Source: Halarsenatibacter sp964630835 (GTDB taxonomy: Bacteria > Bacillota > Halanaerobiia > Halanaerobiales > Halarsenatibacteraceae). Taken from it: 22,452 nt of DNA. The notes beneath the pieces are model-generated. The model had not been told where the DNA came from and did no database searches. It saw only the letters and a program-made list of their open reading frames with translations. The stretch lies in contig CAZVZM010000030.1 of the NCBI GenBank assembly GCA_964630835.1, positions 1 through 22,452 of the forward strand, in the 5' to 3' direction. Positions 14,088 to 22,452 of the stretch are shown one piece after another. Position 1 is the stretch's first letter. Each line of letters begins with the position of its first letter. Both the position numbers and the translations under genes were made by a program.

Positions 14088-15560
14088 TTAAACAAGCGGA
14101 AGGTAACCATCATCTTCCTGTCTTTCCCCCAACTCCCGTCCGGATACCGTCTCTGCCAGCCTGACAATTCCCTCTTCGATCTCTTCCTCTCTTACCGCCG
14201 CAAAACTCAGACGAAAATAATCTTTATATTTTCCCCCTTCGGAAAATACCGCTCCCGGAAGCATTGCCACTCCCCGCTGTCTGGACTGCTGATAGAGTTC
14301 CTCTCCCTTTAAAGCATTAGAAAGCTTAAGCCAGAAATATATTCCTCCCCGGGGCCGGCATATTAATTTCACCTCCGGTTGAAGCTCACTTTCAATCAGC
14401 TCCAGCATAATGTTAAATCTGCTGCCAAATAAATCCCTCATACGCTCAATATGCTGATCCCACAACTCCTCACGCAGATAAAAATCCATGGCCCTCTGAG
14501 TCAAACCGGCGCTGGAAATATCGGTTGCATGTTTTGCTGCAAGCAGCCGGGATTGATACTTTTCAGGCAGCGTAAGAAAGGCCAGCCTGAGGCCGGGCAT
14601 AAATACTTTAGAAAAGCTTTTTATATAAAAGACTCTCCCCTCCCGGTCAAAGGATTTTAAGGGCCGGGGAGGTTCACCGCTGTAATAAAGCTCCGAAAGA
14701 CAGTCGTCTTCGATGATATTGACGTCATATTTCCCGGCCAGCTCCACAAGATCTCTTTTCTTTTCCTCACTCCAGCAGATACCTGTGGGATTTTGAAAGC
14801 TTGTCATCACATATATCATCCGATAGTTTTCTGAAGACAGGCGGGACTCCAGTTTATTTAAATCCATACCGTCCTCTTTTAACTCCACCCTGTCTATAGA
14901 AGCAGCCCGGGAGCTAAATGCAGAAATAGCACCGGGATAGGTGGGATCCTCAGTGATAACCCGGTCACCGTAATCCAGCATAATCTTGACGATCAAATCT
15001 ATAGCCTGCTGAGCCCCTGAGACGATCTGAATTTCATCCAGAGGAATATTTAACCCCCGGCGGGCAAAATTATCCTGAATAGACTCTCTCAGGGGATAAA
15101 ACCCCTGACTGCGCTGATAGGTGAAGGCCTCTCCCCTGTCCCGCTCCAGAACGTGATCAATAGCCTTTTTAAAATCCTCCACCGGAAACAGGGATGCGGC
15201 CGGAGTGGCACTGGCAAAATTTATATCGCCCTTTAAATCGAGCTGCCCAAAACCGAGCATCTCCAGAGAGGACTCCTCACCCTCTTCCCGGATAGCCGGT
15301 TTATAGCTGTCCTCAGGAGCGACAAAACTGCCGCTGCCCACTTTTTTATAAATATATTTTTTTTCCTCCAGCTCCTCATAAGCTCTAACAATCGTGGCAG
15401 GATTAACCCCCACTTCTTCTGCCAGATCCCTTATCGGGGGCAGTTTGGAATTGGGTTTGACCTTTTCTTTTTCTATACAATTTCTCAGCTGAACAAAAAG
15501 CTGACGATAAAGCGGAAGATCCTCCTCCCGATCAACCTCTAAATGCTGCCACCATGTCAA
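14088..15560 (-). CDS. pdxR: MocR/PdxR-type transcription regulator (GntR HTH + aminotransferase fold)
   Basis: 490 residues. A GntR winged helix (about 13-80: PLYRQLFVQLRNCIE, LPPIRDLAEEVGVNPATIVRAY as recognition part) is joined to a fold-type-I aminotransferase domain (about 110-475). The PLP-binding set is intact: SGAQQAID, N257 in SFQNPTG, D285, and Schiff-base lysine K318 in the S-F-S-K motif. MocR proteins of this type sense PLP; PdxR activates pdxST when PLP is low. The start is TTG at 15560 with GGGAGGG seven bases before it. It is divergent from pdxS, with tandem repeats between them, which supports the PdxR role over GabR, TauR or similar. MocR members cannot be fully told apart by sequence alone. 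Confidence 0.85.
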   Translation of the reverse strand: MTWWQHLEVDREEDLPLYRQLFVQLRNCIEKEKVKPNSKLPPIRDLAEEVGVNPATIVRAYEELEEKKYIYKKVGSGSFVAPEDSYKPAIREEGEESSLEMLGFGQLDLKGDINFASATPAASLFPVEDFKKAIDHVLERDRGEAFTYQRSQGFYPLRESIQDNFARRGLNIPLDEIQIVSGAQQAIDLIVKIMLDYGDRVITEDPTYPGAISAFSSRAASIDRVELKEDGMDLNKLESRLSSENYRMIYVMTSFQNPTGICWSEEKKRDLVELAGKYDVNIIEDDCLSELYYSGEPPRPLKSFDREGRVFYIKSFSKVFMPGLRLAFLTLPEKYQSRLLAAKHATDISSAGLTQRAMDFYLREELWDQHIERMRDLFGSRFNIMLELIESELQPEVKLICRPRGGIYFWLKLSNALKGEELYQQSRQRGVAMLPGAVFSEGGKYKDYFRLSFAAVREEEIEEGIVRLAETVSGRELGERQEDDGYLPLV

Positions 15561-15574
15561 TGAAAACCCTCCCT

Positions 15575-15598
15575 CTATAGTACATTCTATGGTACAAT
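15575..15598. promoter_or_regulatory. tandem direct repeat, likely PdxR operator
   Basis: CTATAGTACATT at 15575-15586 is followed directly by CTATGGTACAAT at 15587-15598 (10 of 12 bases equal). Direct repeats near the promoter are typical of MocR operators. The site is centred about 57 bases before the expected pdxS start of transcription, suited to activation, and also covers the pdxR leader, suited to self-repression. A related motif in inverse orientation, TTAATTGTATCATTA, is at 15688-15702. Confidence 0.6.
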
Positions 15599-15608
15599 TA
15601 AGATACTA

Positions 15609-15637
15609 TTGACATACAATAAATATTGTGTCATAAT
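15609..15637 (+). promoter_or_regulatory. pdxS promoter
   Basis: TTGACA at 15609-15614, 17-base spacer, CATAAT at 15632-15637. The spacer contains an imperfect dyad (GACATACAAT against ATTGTGTC). Transcription should begin near 15644, giving a leader of about 118 nt. Confidence 0.7.
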
Positions 15638-15761
15638 ATAATCAAATTGTATGGTTTAATAAGCCCCATATTTTCCTTTTCATCTTTAATTGTATCATTA
15701 CATTTTTTAAATAACAAATTTTGTGGGTTGGGAGATAATTTCTAACTGGAGGTATGTAAAA

Positions 15762-16628
15762 ATGAAAGATGTGGAAAAAATGCTGGAAAGTTTTAAAGGC
15801 GGAGTAATAATGGATGTTACAAACAGAAAGGAAGCGGAGATTGCCGCGGAAAATGGAGCTGTGGCAGTGATGGCCCTGGAAAGAGTCCCCTCGGATATCC
15901 GCGAGGAGGGCGGGGTAGCCAGAATGTCGGATCCGGGATTAATGCAGGAGATAATGGATGCCGTAGACATCCCCGTAATGGCCAAAGCCCGCATAGGGCA
16001 TTTTGCAGAGGCCCAGATCCTCTCAGCTCTTGGTGTGGATTTTGTTGATGAAAGCGAGGTTCTCACCCCTGCCGACAGGGAAAATCATATCAACAAAACA
16101 GAGTTTGACGTCCCCTTTGTATGCGGGGCCACCGATCTGGGTGAGGCATTGAGGCGCCTGGCCGAAGGGGCTGCAATGATCCGGACCAAAGGCGAAGCAG
16201 GCACCGGTAATGTGGTAGAGGCGGTCACGCATATGCGCAAAATTAATGCTCAAATTAATGAGCTTACCGGTCTGGGCCGGGAAGAGCTCATGAGCAGGGC
16301 CAAAAAAATGAGTGCCCCTTTTGAATTGGTAAAAAAAGTTGCAGAAGAGGGTGCACTTCCAGTTTTAAACTTTGCCGCCGGAGGTATTGCCACTCCTGCC
16401 GATGCTGCCCTGATGAGACAGCTGGGCTGCGACGGCATTTTCGTCGGCTCCGGTATATTTCGCTCCGGCAATCCCGAAAAAAGGGCCAGAGCAATTGTAA
16501 AAGCCACCAGACACTATGATGATCCCGATAAACTGGTTGAGATCTCCTCCAATCTGGGCAAGCCCATGTCCGGCATAAATGTGGATGAGCTTAAAAGCAG
16601 CGAAATTATGGCTGCCCGCGGAGGTTAA
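15762..16628 (+). CDS. pdxS: pyridoxal 5'-phosphate synthase subunit PdxS
   Basis: 288 residues from the ATG at 15762, chosen because GGAGG lies nine bases before it and because it gives the normal family length; the frame is open 13 codons further. PdxS makes PLP from ribose 5-phosphate, glyceraldehyde 3-phosphate and ammonia in the cytoplasm, normally as a dodecamer with the glutaminase PdxT. Seen here: D18 (IMDVTNR), the block MALERVPSDIR, K75 (VMAKARIGH), which forms the Schiff base with ribose phosphate, K143 (IRTKGEAGTG), the second catalytic lysine, and the phosphate site GIFVGSGIF. All key residues are present. pdxT does not follow; a strong terminator comes about 70 bases after the stop. 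Divergent from the PdxR-like regulator. Confidence 0.97.
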   Translation: MKDVEKMLESFKGGVIMDVTNRKEAEIAAENGAVAVMALERVPSDIREEGGVARMSDPGLMQEIMDAVDIPVMAKARIGHFAEAQILSALGVDFVDESEVLTPADRENHINKTEFDVPFVCGATDLGEALRRLAEGAAMIRTKGEAGTGNVVEAVTHMRKINAQINELTGLGREELMSRAKKMSAPFELVKKVAEEGALPVLNFAAGGIATPADAALMRQLGCDGIFVGSGIFRSGNPEKRARAIVKATRHYDDPDKLVEISSNLGKPMSGINVDELKSSEIMAARGG

Positions 16629-16699
16629 TATCTTCAAAGACAATCTACTATACACAAACTATTATGAACAGAGTTCTGAAAAATATGGTGGTTTTAAAG

Positions 16700-16745
16700 G
16701 CCCGGAACAGCCTGCATAATGAATGCGGCTGAACCGGGCTTTTCT
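16700..16745 (+). terminator. rho-independent terminator after pdxS
   Basis: Nested stem: GCCCGG (16700-16705) pairs with CCGGGC (16734-16739), and inside it CAGCC with GGCTG and GCAT with ATGC, followed by TTTTCTGATTTTT. It ends pdxS transcription before any pdxT. Confidence 0.88.
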
Positions 16746-16943
16746 GATTTTTATCGGTATTTTCGGCTTTTGAAAAAACTGTATCCTGCATTATTATATT
16801 GAGCGGATGCCTCAAAACTAACCTGATTAAATTTTTTGTAAGGTAAAAGCTTTTTTATACAGTATACACGATGTCCTCATAACATTTACTATTATTTGTA
16901 TATCAAACTATATTACTTATGAATAATATTTTTCTCAATAATA

Positions 16944-16972
16944 TTGACTTTTTGACTATTTTGCTGTATAAT
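16944..16972 (+). promoter_or_regulatory. SigA-like promoter far upstream of htrA
   Basis: TTGACT at 16944-16949, 17-base spacer, TATAAT at 16967-16972, the same arrangement as the hsp20 promoter. Transcription would begin near 16979, about 374 bases before the htrA start codon. Confidence 0.65.
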
Positions 16973-16978
16973 TTAATT

Positions 16979-17240
16979 ATTTGAAAAAAGTTTCTTCCTG
17001 ATTTAAGGGTTGAAAACTGGGTTTATTATATTCAAAGCATTTGCCTGCACTTATTTTATACTGGAAGTCATGAGGCAAAATTATTAAAAATTTTTCGAAG
17101 TCCGGGTCAGTTACACGGCCAAAAATCGTGTCCTCAGCTTAAGATGTGCCGGACTGAGCGTAAGATGAGGAAGGAGATTGCGCGGAGGAAGCTCTATTTT
17201 GGGCCGGAAACTAAATTTAAGCTGAGGAAAATTTCATTTT
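16979..17240 (+). ncRNA. candidate structured noncoding RNA or long leader
   Basis: The region starts at the expected start point of the promoter at 16944 and ends after the right arm of a perfect 12-bp inverted repeat (TCCTCAGCTTAA 17131-17142, TTAAGCTGAGGA 17217-17228). AGTCCGG near 17099 can also pair with CCGGACT near 17149, an alternative fold. The block 17100-17230 is richer in G+C than its surroundings. Because htrA has a nearer promoter, this may be a separate RNA; it could instead be a miniature mobile element with terminal inverted repeats. No known RNA family is recognised, and the 3' end is a guess. Confidence 0.35.
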
Positions 17241-17297
17241 GAACAGACCCTCAAAGATTCCAGAGGTAAATATTTTGAAAATGAATTCAGGCAAAAC

Positions 17298-17325
17298 TTG
17301 ACGACTAATACAGGAAGAATAAAAT
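17298..17325 (+). promoter_or_regulatory. proximal htrA promoter
   Basis: TTGACG at 17298-17303, 16-base spacer, TAAAAT at 17320-17325, with the htrA ATG 27 bases further on. Confidence 0.5.
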
Positions 17326-17352
17326 TAAGTTTTCCAGAAAGGACTGAATAAA

Positions 17353-18528
<1,176 letters not shown>

Positions 18529-18591
18529 GATGTGAATTTGTTTTTTATCGAAGGAGCTATTATAATAGTTATAGAAATACACATTGATCGG

Positions 18592-18641
18592 GCGAAATTC
18601 ATCGTACAACTCCATTTTATATGAATTTCGCTCAATTTTTT
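18592..18641 (+). terminator. terminator after htrA
   Basis: GCGAAATTCAT at 18592-18602 pairs perfectly with ATGAATTTCGC at 18621-18631 (11 bp, 18-base loop), followed by TCAA and six T. Confidence 0.8.
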
Positions 18642-18681
18642 CTTTGCGATCGGATAAAACTGCGCATGATGCGGTGGTAAT

Positions 18682-19347
18682 ATGAAAAAAAGTACCCTAC
18701 TTAAATTTATTGTAGCCGGGTTTATTTTTCTGGCGGTATATCTCTTCTGGGACGAGCTGAGGATGCTTGATATCCAGGGCTTTGTGATGGAAGCTGAAAA
18801 TCGCTTCTATGGATCCCTGGCCATTATTGCTCTTTTTGCATCCAAATCGATATTTTTCTTTCTCCCTGCCCCTCTCTTCTATATATCAGCAGGTATGCTG
18901 CTCTCTACTCCCCTGGCTTTTCTGCTGATCTGCGGGGGTCTCTTCCTGGAATTTTCCCTCACTTACTCCTACGGTTTCATCCTGGGCAGAGATTTTGTGG
19001 AAAAACTTCTCTCACGCAGCAGACAGTTTAGAAAAATCCTGGATTACAATCTGGAAAATGATCTCAAGATGGCTTTCACACTCCGGCTGATACCCATTAA
19101 TCTGGAAGCGGTCAGTCTGTTTATGGGAGCTTCCGGCAACAGATTCTGGCGCTTTATAGCTGCCTCCATCATGGGTCTTATACCCAAAATACTGGTTTTT
19201 GTGCTTATCGGTAACTCCATAGTCCATCCTGTTACAACATCCACCATTACACTTTTTCTGCTCATGATGGCAGCCTGGGCTGTAGCCATCACCATTCTCA
19301 ACCGCAATTATATCCTGGAAGAACATCCTTCAGGCCAGCAGGATTAG
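18682..19347 (+). CDS. TVP38/TMEM64 (DedA-like, VTT domain) membrane protein
   Basis: 221 residues with about six hydrophobic segments. The central VTT/SNARE-associated region is recognisable: FFFLPAPLFYISAGMLLSTPLAF with the F-x-P-x-P entry and the small-residue turn, then FSLTYSYGFILGRDFVEKLL, and a second re-entrant part RLIPINLEAVSLFMGASG. Some members of the wider DedA group move lipid carriers or phospholipids across the membrane; the specific substrate here is unknown. GGTGG is the ribosome site before the ATG. It lies between the htrA terminator and the convergent trkA gene, and its stop codon overlaps the trkA stop (19344-19347), so the two genes end on top of one another with no terminator between them. 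Confidence 0.8.
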   Translation: MKKSTLLKFIVAGFIFLAVYLFWDELRMLDIQGFVMEAENRFYGSLAIIALFASKSIFFFLPAPLFYISAGMLLSTPLAFLLICGGLFLEFSLTYSYGFILGRDFVEKLLSRSRQFRKILDYNLENDLKMAFTLRLIPINLEAVSLFMGASGNRFWRFIAASIMGLIPKILVFVLIGNSIVHPVTTSTITLFLLMMAAWAVAITILNRNYILEEHPSGQQD

Positions 19348-20015
19348 GAAGGCACCAGGTAATCTGCCGCCCTGTGCATGTCTTCCTCGGTTGCCACCAG
19401 AAAAACCCGATTGCCCGAGTGGATTTTTCTTTGCCCCCGCGGAATTATCAGTTCATCATCCTCCTCATCATAAATGCCGGCAATCACGACATCATCTGGA
19501 AATTTCTCCTCGGCCGCTATCTCTGATACAGTTTTACCACAGACCGCACATTCTTTGGGAATTGTCACAATGGATATCTCCGCCCGGCCACCTCCCAGGG
19601 AAGCCAGCCTTCTAACCTTCGGCTTCTCAATGTCGATAATAAATTTATCGACCATCATTTCCATGACGCTGCCCACCGTGGTAGCACCGGCACTGCGGTA
19701 GGCACTTTCGTATTCTGGATCCCTCATGCGCACCAGTATCTCATCAACGCCCATATCGCTGGCCAGAACGGTAAAGGCCAGATTATCTGCATCATTGCGC
19801 ATCACGGCTACAGCAACGTCTGCCTTTTCTATTCCCGCATCTCTCAAAACACCCACTCTGGTGGCGTTGCCGTGAACACTTACAGCCCCATAGCGGCTGT
19901 AAATATCCTCGCATACCTGTCTATCGATATCAATTACAACCACATCATGTTTATCCGCCAGATTCTCCACAAAATTGCTGCCCACAATTCCTCCACCCGC
20001 TATCACTATATACAT
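19344..20015 (-). CDS. trkA: TrkA/KtrA-type K+ transport regulator (RCK)
   Basis: 223 residues. An RCK_N Rossmann domain (GGGIVGSNF at about 8-16, acidic strand end VVIDID near 31-36, HGNAT near 49) binds nucleotide, and an RCK_C domain (about 140-223, ending RGQRKIHSGNRVFLVATEEDM) follows. Such proteins form cytoplasmic rings that gate the TrkH/KtrB channel subunit. A C-A-V-C pair at the start of RCK_C is uncommon and might be redox- or metal-sensitive. It comes 52 bases after the trkH stop on the same strand and is last in the K+ cluster. Confidence 0.9.
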   Translation of the reverse strand: MYIVIAGGGIVGSNFVENLADKHDVVVIDIDRQVCEDIYSRYGAVSVHGNATRVGVLRDAGIEKADVAVAVMRNDADNLAFTVLASDMGVDEILVRMRDPEYESAYRSAGATTVGSVMEMMVDKFIIDIEKPKVRRLASLGGGRAEISIVTIPKECAVCGKTVSEIAAEEKFPDDVVIAGIYDEEDDELIIPRGQRKIHSGNRVFLVATEEDMHRAADYLVPS

Positions 20016-20067
20016 ATAAATTTCCTCCCGGTTAACTGCAATATTATTATGCCTGCAGTTTCAGTTA

Positions 20068-21435
20068 TCAACTGAGCATAATATCTTCGTCTGGATAATG
20101 ATATGTTTCCCTGGTGTCTGTTTCCCGCAGAGAAAGTATCAGAGTGAGAGGCCCTACTCTACCTGCCAGCATGGTTATTATGATGATCACTCTCCCCGCC
20201 GCACTCAGCTGTCCGGTTATTCCTGTGGAAAGTCCTACAGTGCCAAAAGCAGAAACAGATTCAAAGAAAATATCCAGAAATTCTGCTTCTTCCGTCAGTG
20301 TCAGCAAAAAAGTCACAGCTATCACCAAAAATAAGGCCACAAAAACTATTGCTATAGCTTTTTCCACAGTATCCCGGGGCATACTCCTTTCAAACAGATT
20401 AAAACTCGATCGCTCAAAAAGCGTTGAATGAATGCTGGATAACACCGCCGCAAAGGTTGTGGTCTTCACACCTCCTCCTGTGGAACAGGGAGAGGCGCCG
20501 ATGAACATTAAGGTTATCATAAAAAACAGGGTATTTATGTTATGAGCTCCGGTTGGCACAGTATTAAACCCTGCAGTTCTGGGTGTGACAGACAGGAAAA
20601 AGGAGGCCAGCATCCTGTGAGGAGCAGAAAGATGGGCCATAGTGTCGGGATTCGTTCGTTCCAAAACAAAGAATACAAGAGTTCCGGTTAGCAGCAAAAA
20701 TAAAGTTACAGCTAAAACCACCTTGCTATGTAGAGAGATGTGAGTGCGTGCAGCCCGACTGGCTTTATCGGCCGAAAAGTGACTAAAAAGCTCTTTGGCC
20801 ACTATAAATCCCAAACCTCCCACAATTATCAGTCCGGAAATGGTCAAATTAACCCCAAAATCGGCGGTAAAACCCTCCAGGCTGTCGCCAAAAATATCGA
20901 ACCCGGCATTATTGAAGGCAGAAACGGCGTGAAATATACCATACCAGAGAGCTTTTAGGCCTTCCATTTGACCGCGAAAGTTTAAATACAGTGAAAAAGC
21001 ATCTATTATTTCAGCTCCAAGCGTCAATCCCACCACATATTTTATCAGATCCAGCACCCCGGAGAGATTCAAAGCCCCTATATCCTCTTTGATCAAAATC
21101 CTGCTTTTAAGTGAAATTTTTTTGCCCAGCAATATAAAACCTATGGTGGAGAGGGTCATAAAACCCAGGCCACCAATCTGAATCAAAATCAGAATTACTG
21201 TTTGCCCAAAAAGAGACCAGTGCTCAGCTGTATTGACTACAATCAAACCGGTGACACATACGGCCGAGGTTGAGGTGAAAAGAGTCTTTAAAAAACCAGT
21301 CGTTTCTCCACTCTCAGCAGCAACAGGAAGCATAAGGAGCAAAGCTCCGGTAAGTATAACAGTTAAATACCCCAGCAGAATAATTCTTGCGGGTGTAAGC
21401 TCCAGGGAAAAACCCTGCGAACTCGAATTTTTCAT
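20068..21435 (-). CDS. trkH: TrkH/KtrB-family K+ uptake channel subunit
   Basis: 455 residues, the length of KtrB. Four M1-P-M2 repeats are marked by the filter-type sequences TSAVCVTGL (about 56-64), SAFNNAGFD, SVTPRTAGFNT and SAFGTVGLSTG, each with its conserved glycine. The short cytoplasmic tail ends DEDIMLS. The protein brings K+ (or Na+-coupled K+) into the cell, controlled by RCK subunits encoded on both sides. Its start is six bases after the stop of the upstream trkA (21442), and its ribosome site GGGGTG lies over the end of that gene, so the two are translationally coupled. The downstream trkA (19344) is in the same operon. Confidence 0.93.
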   Translation of the reverse strand: MKNSSSQGFSLELTPARIILLGYLTVILTGALLLMLPVAAESGETTGFLKTLFTSTSAVCVTGLIVVNTAEHWSLFGQTVILILIQIGGLGFMTLSTIGFILLGKKISLKSRILIKEDIGALNLSGVLDLIKYVVGLTLGAEIIDAFSLYLNFRGQMEGLKALWYGIFHAVSAFNNAGFDIFGDSLEGFTADFGVNLTISGLIIVGGLGFIVAKELFSHFSADKASRAARTHISLHSKVVLAVTLFLLLTGTLVFFVLERTNPDTMAHLSAPHRMLASFFLSVTPRTAGFNTVPTGAHNINTLFFMITLMFIGASPCSTGGGVKTTTFAAVLSSIHSTLFERSSFNLFERSMPRDTVEKAIAIVFVALFLVIAVTFLLTLTEEAEFLDIFFESVSAFGTVGLSTGITGQLSAAGRVIIIITMLAGRVGPLTLILSLRETDTRETYHYPDEDIMLS

Positions 21436-21441
21436 ATGTAA

Positions 21442-22122
21442 TCACACCCCAAACATGGATCTGTTGCGCAGGTCAATCATCATTTTCTCCAGATTTTCAT
21501 CCTCTCCCACTATTGCCGCTACATCTCCTTCTTTTAATTCATAGCTCTTCTCCGGTTTGATGTTAATCTGTTTTCCTCTTGTGACTACAATAACATCGAG
21601 ATTATGAACAGAAAATAGATCGCACTCTTTAATTTTTTTACCAGCCAGATATTCAGGAACACTTAATTCAATGATGCTGTAATCCGCCTCAAAGTGGATA
21701 AAATCCATGACATCCATATCGGCGGCAATAAGATTTTTGGTGATTTTTTCACCCATCTCCCGTTCTGGAAAAACTACCATATCTGCTCCTACCTCTTTCA
21801 ATATATCGCCGTGAAGGTCAGTTCCGGCTCTGACGATAACCTCATCCACTCCCATCTTATTCAGAAGAACTGTAGAGAGTATACTGGCCAGAGTATTGTC
21901 TTTTATAGTGATTATACCAACGTCAAAATTTCCGGCGTCCAGTGATTCCAGAGCATTTCTGCTGGTAGCATCCGCCTGAACGGCGTGAGTAACCTCATCC
22001 TTAATGCTGTTAACTCTGTCTTTATTGGTATCAATAGCCAGCACTTCATTCCCCTCGACCATCAGGCTTCTGACTATACTCTGCCCGAAGTAACCCAGCC
22101 CTATAACCAGATATTCCTTCAT
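21442..22122 (-). CDS. trkA: TrkA/KtrA-type K+ transport regulator (RCK), second copy
   Basis: 226 residues from the ATG at 22122, preceded by GGAGGTGA with good spacing; an upstream in-frame TTG at 22143 lies before that site and is not used. The nucleotide-binding motif is GLGYFGQSI (G-x-G-x-F-G), the first strand ends LAIDTN, and QADAT corresponds to the usual G-D-A-T. RCK_C (about 135-226) ends with KEGDVAAIVGEDENLEKM. It resembles KtrA more than the first copy does and probably pairs with the trkH six bases downstream. Upstream lies a 211-bp gap and the tail of another trkH. No terminator is obvious in the gap. Confidence 0.92.
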   Translation of the reverse strand: MKEYLVIGLGYFGQSIVRSLMVEGNEVLAIDTNKDRVNSIKDEVTHAVQADATSRNALESLDAGNFDVGIITIKDNTLASILSTVLLNKMGVDEVIVRAGTDLHGDILKEVGADMVVFPEREMGEKITKNLIAADMDVMDFIHFEADYSIIELSVPEYLAGKKIKECDLFSVHNLDVIVVTRGKQINIKPEKSYELKEGDVAAIVGEDENLEKMMIDLRNRSMFGV

Positions 22123-22333
22123 TTTATTATTCACCTCCGTCAAATCATTTTGTTTTGGCTCTTCTTAAATAAAATGTTGTCAATACAGCTATAGGTGATA
22201 AACCGATTTTATTAGCCGACTTTTAAAAGTTTCTTTTTTAATCTTTTTTTCCAGCTTGGCCACAAAATTAAACCAACACAAATAATTATCCAGGCACTTG
22301 TTCCGGAAGCAACTCAGGATTTTAAAAGATCCT

Positions 22334-22452
22334 TTATTTTTTCCAGATATCAGGTCTGAAAAGTGCAATCACGGGAATTATTTCCAGTCTCCCCGCCAGC
22401 ATCCCTATTATATATGTAAATTTAACCCCGGGATGTATTTCTATCATTTCTG
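22334..22452 (-). CDS. trkH: TrkH-family K+ channel subunit, C-terminal part (runs off the window)
   Basis: The last 38 codons of a gene that enters from beyond the window's right edge, read on the minus strand to TAA at 22336-22334. The sequence contains GMLAGRLEIIPVIALF, the C-terminal signature of TrkH proteins (M-L-x-G-R-L-E), and ends FRPDIWKK. The TrkH at 20068 has LAGRVGPLTLILSL in this place, so the two belong to different subgroups (TrkH-like here, KtrB-like there). It is upstream of trkA 22122 on the same strand. Confidence 0.85.
   Translation of the reverse strand, partial: EMIEIHPGVKFTYIIGMLAGRLEIIPVIALFRPDIWKK

Larger units (their letters stand above)
16746..17352. other. gene-free stretch before htrA
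   Basis: About 600 bp. The left part (to about 16940) is AT-rich without visible features. Then come a near-consensus promoter (16944-16972), a 7-bp inverted repeat TTTGCCT/AGGCAAA (17040-17046, 17073-17079), a more GC-rich block closed by a 12-bp inverted repeat (17131-17228) and a second promoter (17298-17325). No open frame here has a ribosome site. Confidence 0.5.

Noticed and set aside
15707..16066. Minus-strand frame opposite pdxS
   Set aside because: Shadow of a highly conserved gene; Ser/Ala-rich composition without a family match.
17144..17242. 32-codon basic peptide frame inside the candidate RNA
   Set aside because: No ribosome site before its ATG codons, and one of the inverted-repeat arms lies inside it; kept only as a possibility within the RNA entry.

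Overview
The window is chromosomal DNA from what looks like an anaerobic, low-to-moderate-GC Firmicute. The gene families, acidic proteins, AGGAGG-type ribosome sites and doubled K+ uptake genes would suit a Halanaerobiales-like salt-adapted anaerobe; that placement is inference. I see no rRNA, tRNA, CRISPR array, intact insertion sequence or prophage gene.

Left part (1-6411, all on the minus strand). Reading in the direction of transcription there is a small cupin gene, then a three-gene operon, then a membrane-anchored SagB-type nitroreductase, and last a small frameshifted gene. The operon is the most unusual locus. Two paralogous AmmeMemoRadiSam-type radical SAM proteins, both starting with twin-arginine (Tat-like) leaders, flank a 774-residue membrane protein with a spermidine-synthase-like domain set between 7 + 7 predicted membrane helices. 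Positive-inside reasoning puts that domain outside the cytoplasm, so three SAM-family domains may all act there. Related noncoding repeats (copies at about 1015, 6016 and 6699) lie upstream of each of these transcription units in the same orientation.

Middle (6993-12645). A sensor kinase/response regulator pair is preceded by a small secreted Arg/Glu/Gln-rich protein. tatC (TatC translocase subunit) is on the plus strand and ends at a perfect 11-bp hairpin terminator shared with a convergent, exported FMN-binding-domain protein. A RDD membrane protein and a divergent Hsp20 chaperone with a near-consensus promoter follow.

Right part (12821-22452). A CofE-like ligase-family gene and a MocR/PdxR-type regulator lie on the minus strand. 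The regulator is divergent from pdxS (PLP synthase), with an imperfect tandem 12-bp repeat next to a TTGACA-17-CATAAT promoter. pdxS ends at a strong terminator with no pdxT after it. A long gene-free stretch then carries a near-consensus promoter and a region closed by a perfect 12-bp inverted repeat (candidate noncoding RNA or leader), before an HtrA-type protease and a TVP38/DedA-like membrane protein. The window ends with a minus-strand K+ uptake cluster: the C-terminus of one TrkH, a TrkA, a full TrkH/KtrB and a second TrkA.

Several start codons were moved inward from the longest open frame because a good ribosome site sits before an internal start (sensor kinase 8378, secreted protein 9629, hsp20 12199, pdxS 15762, trkA 22122).
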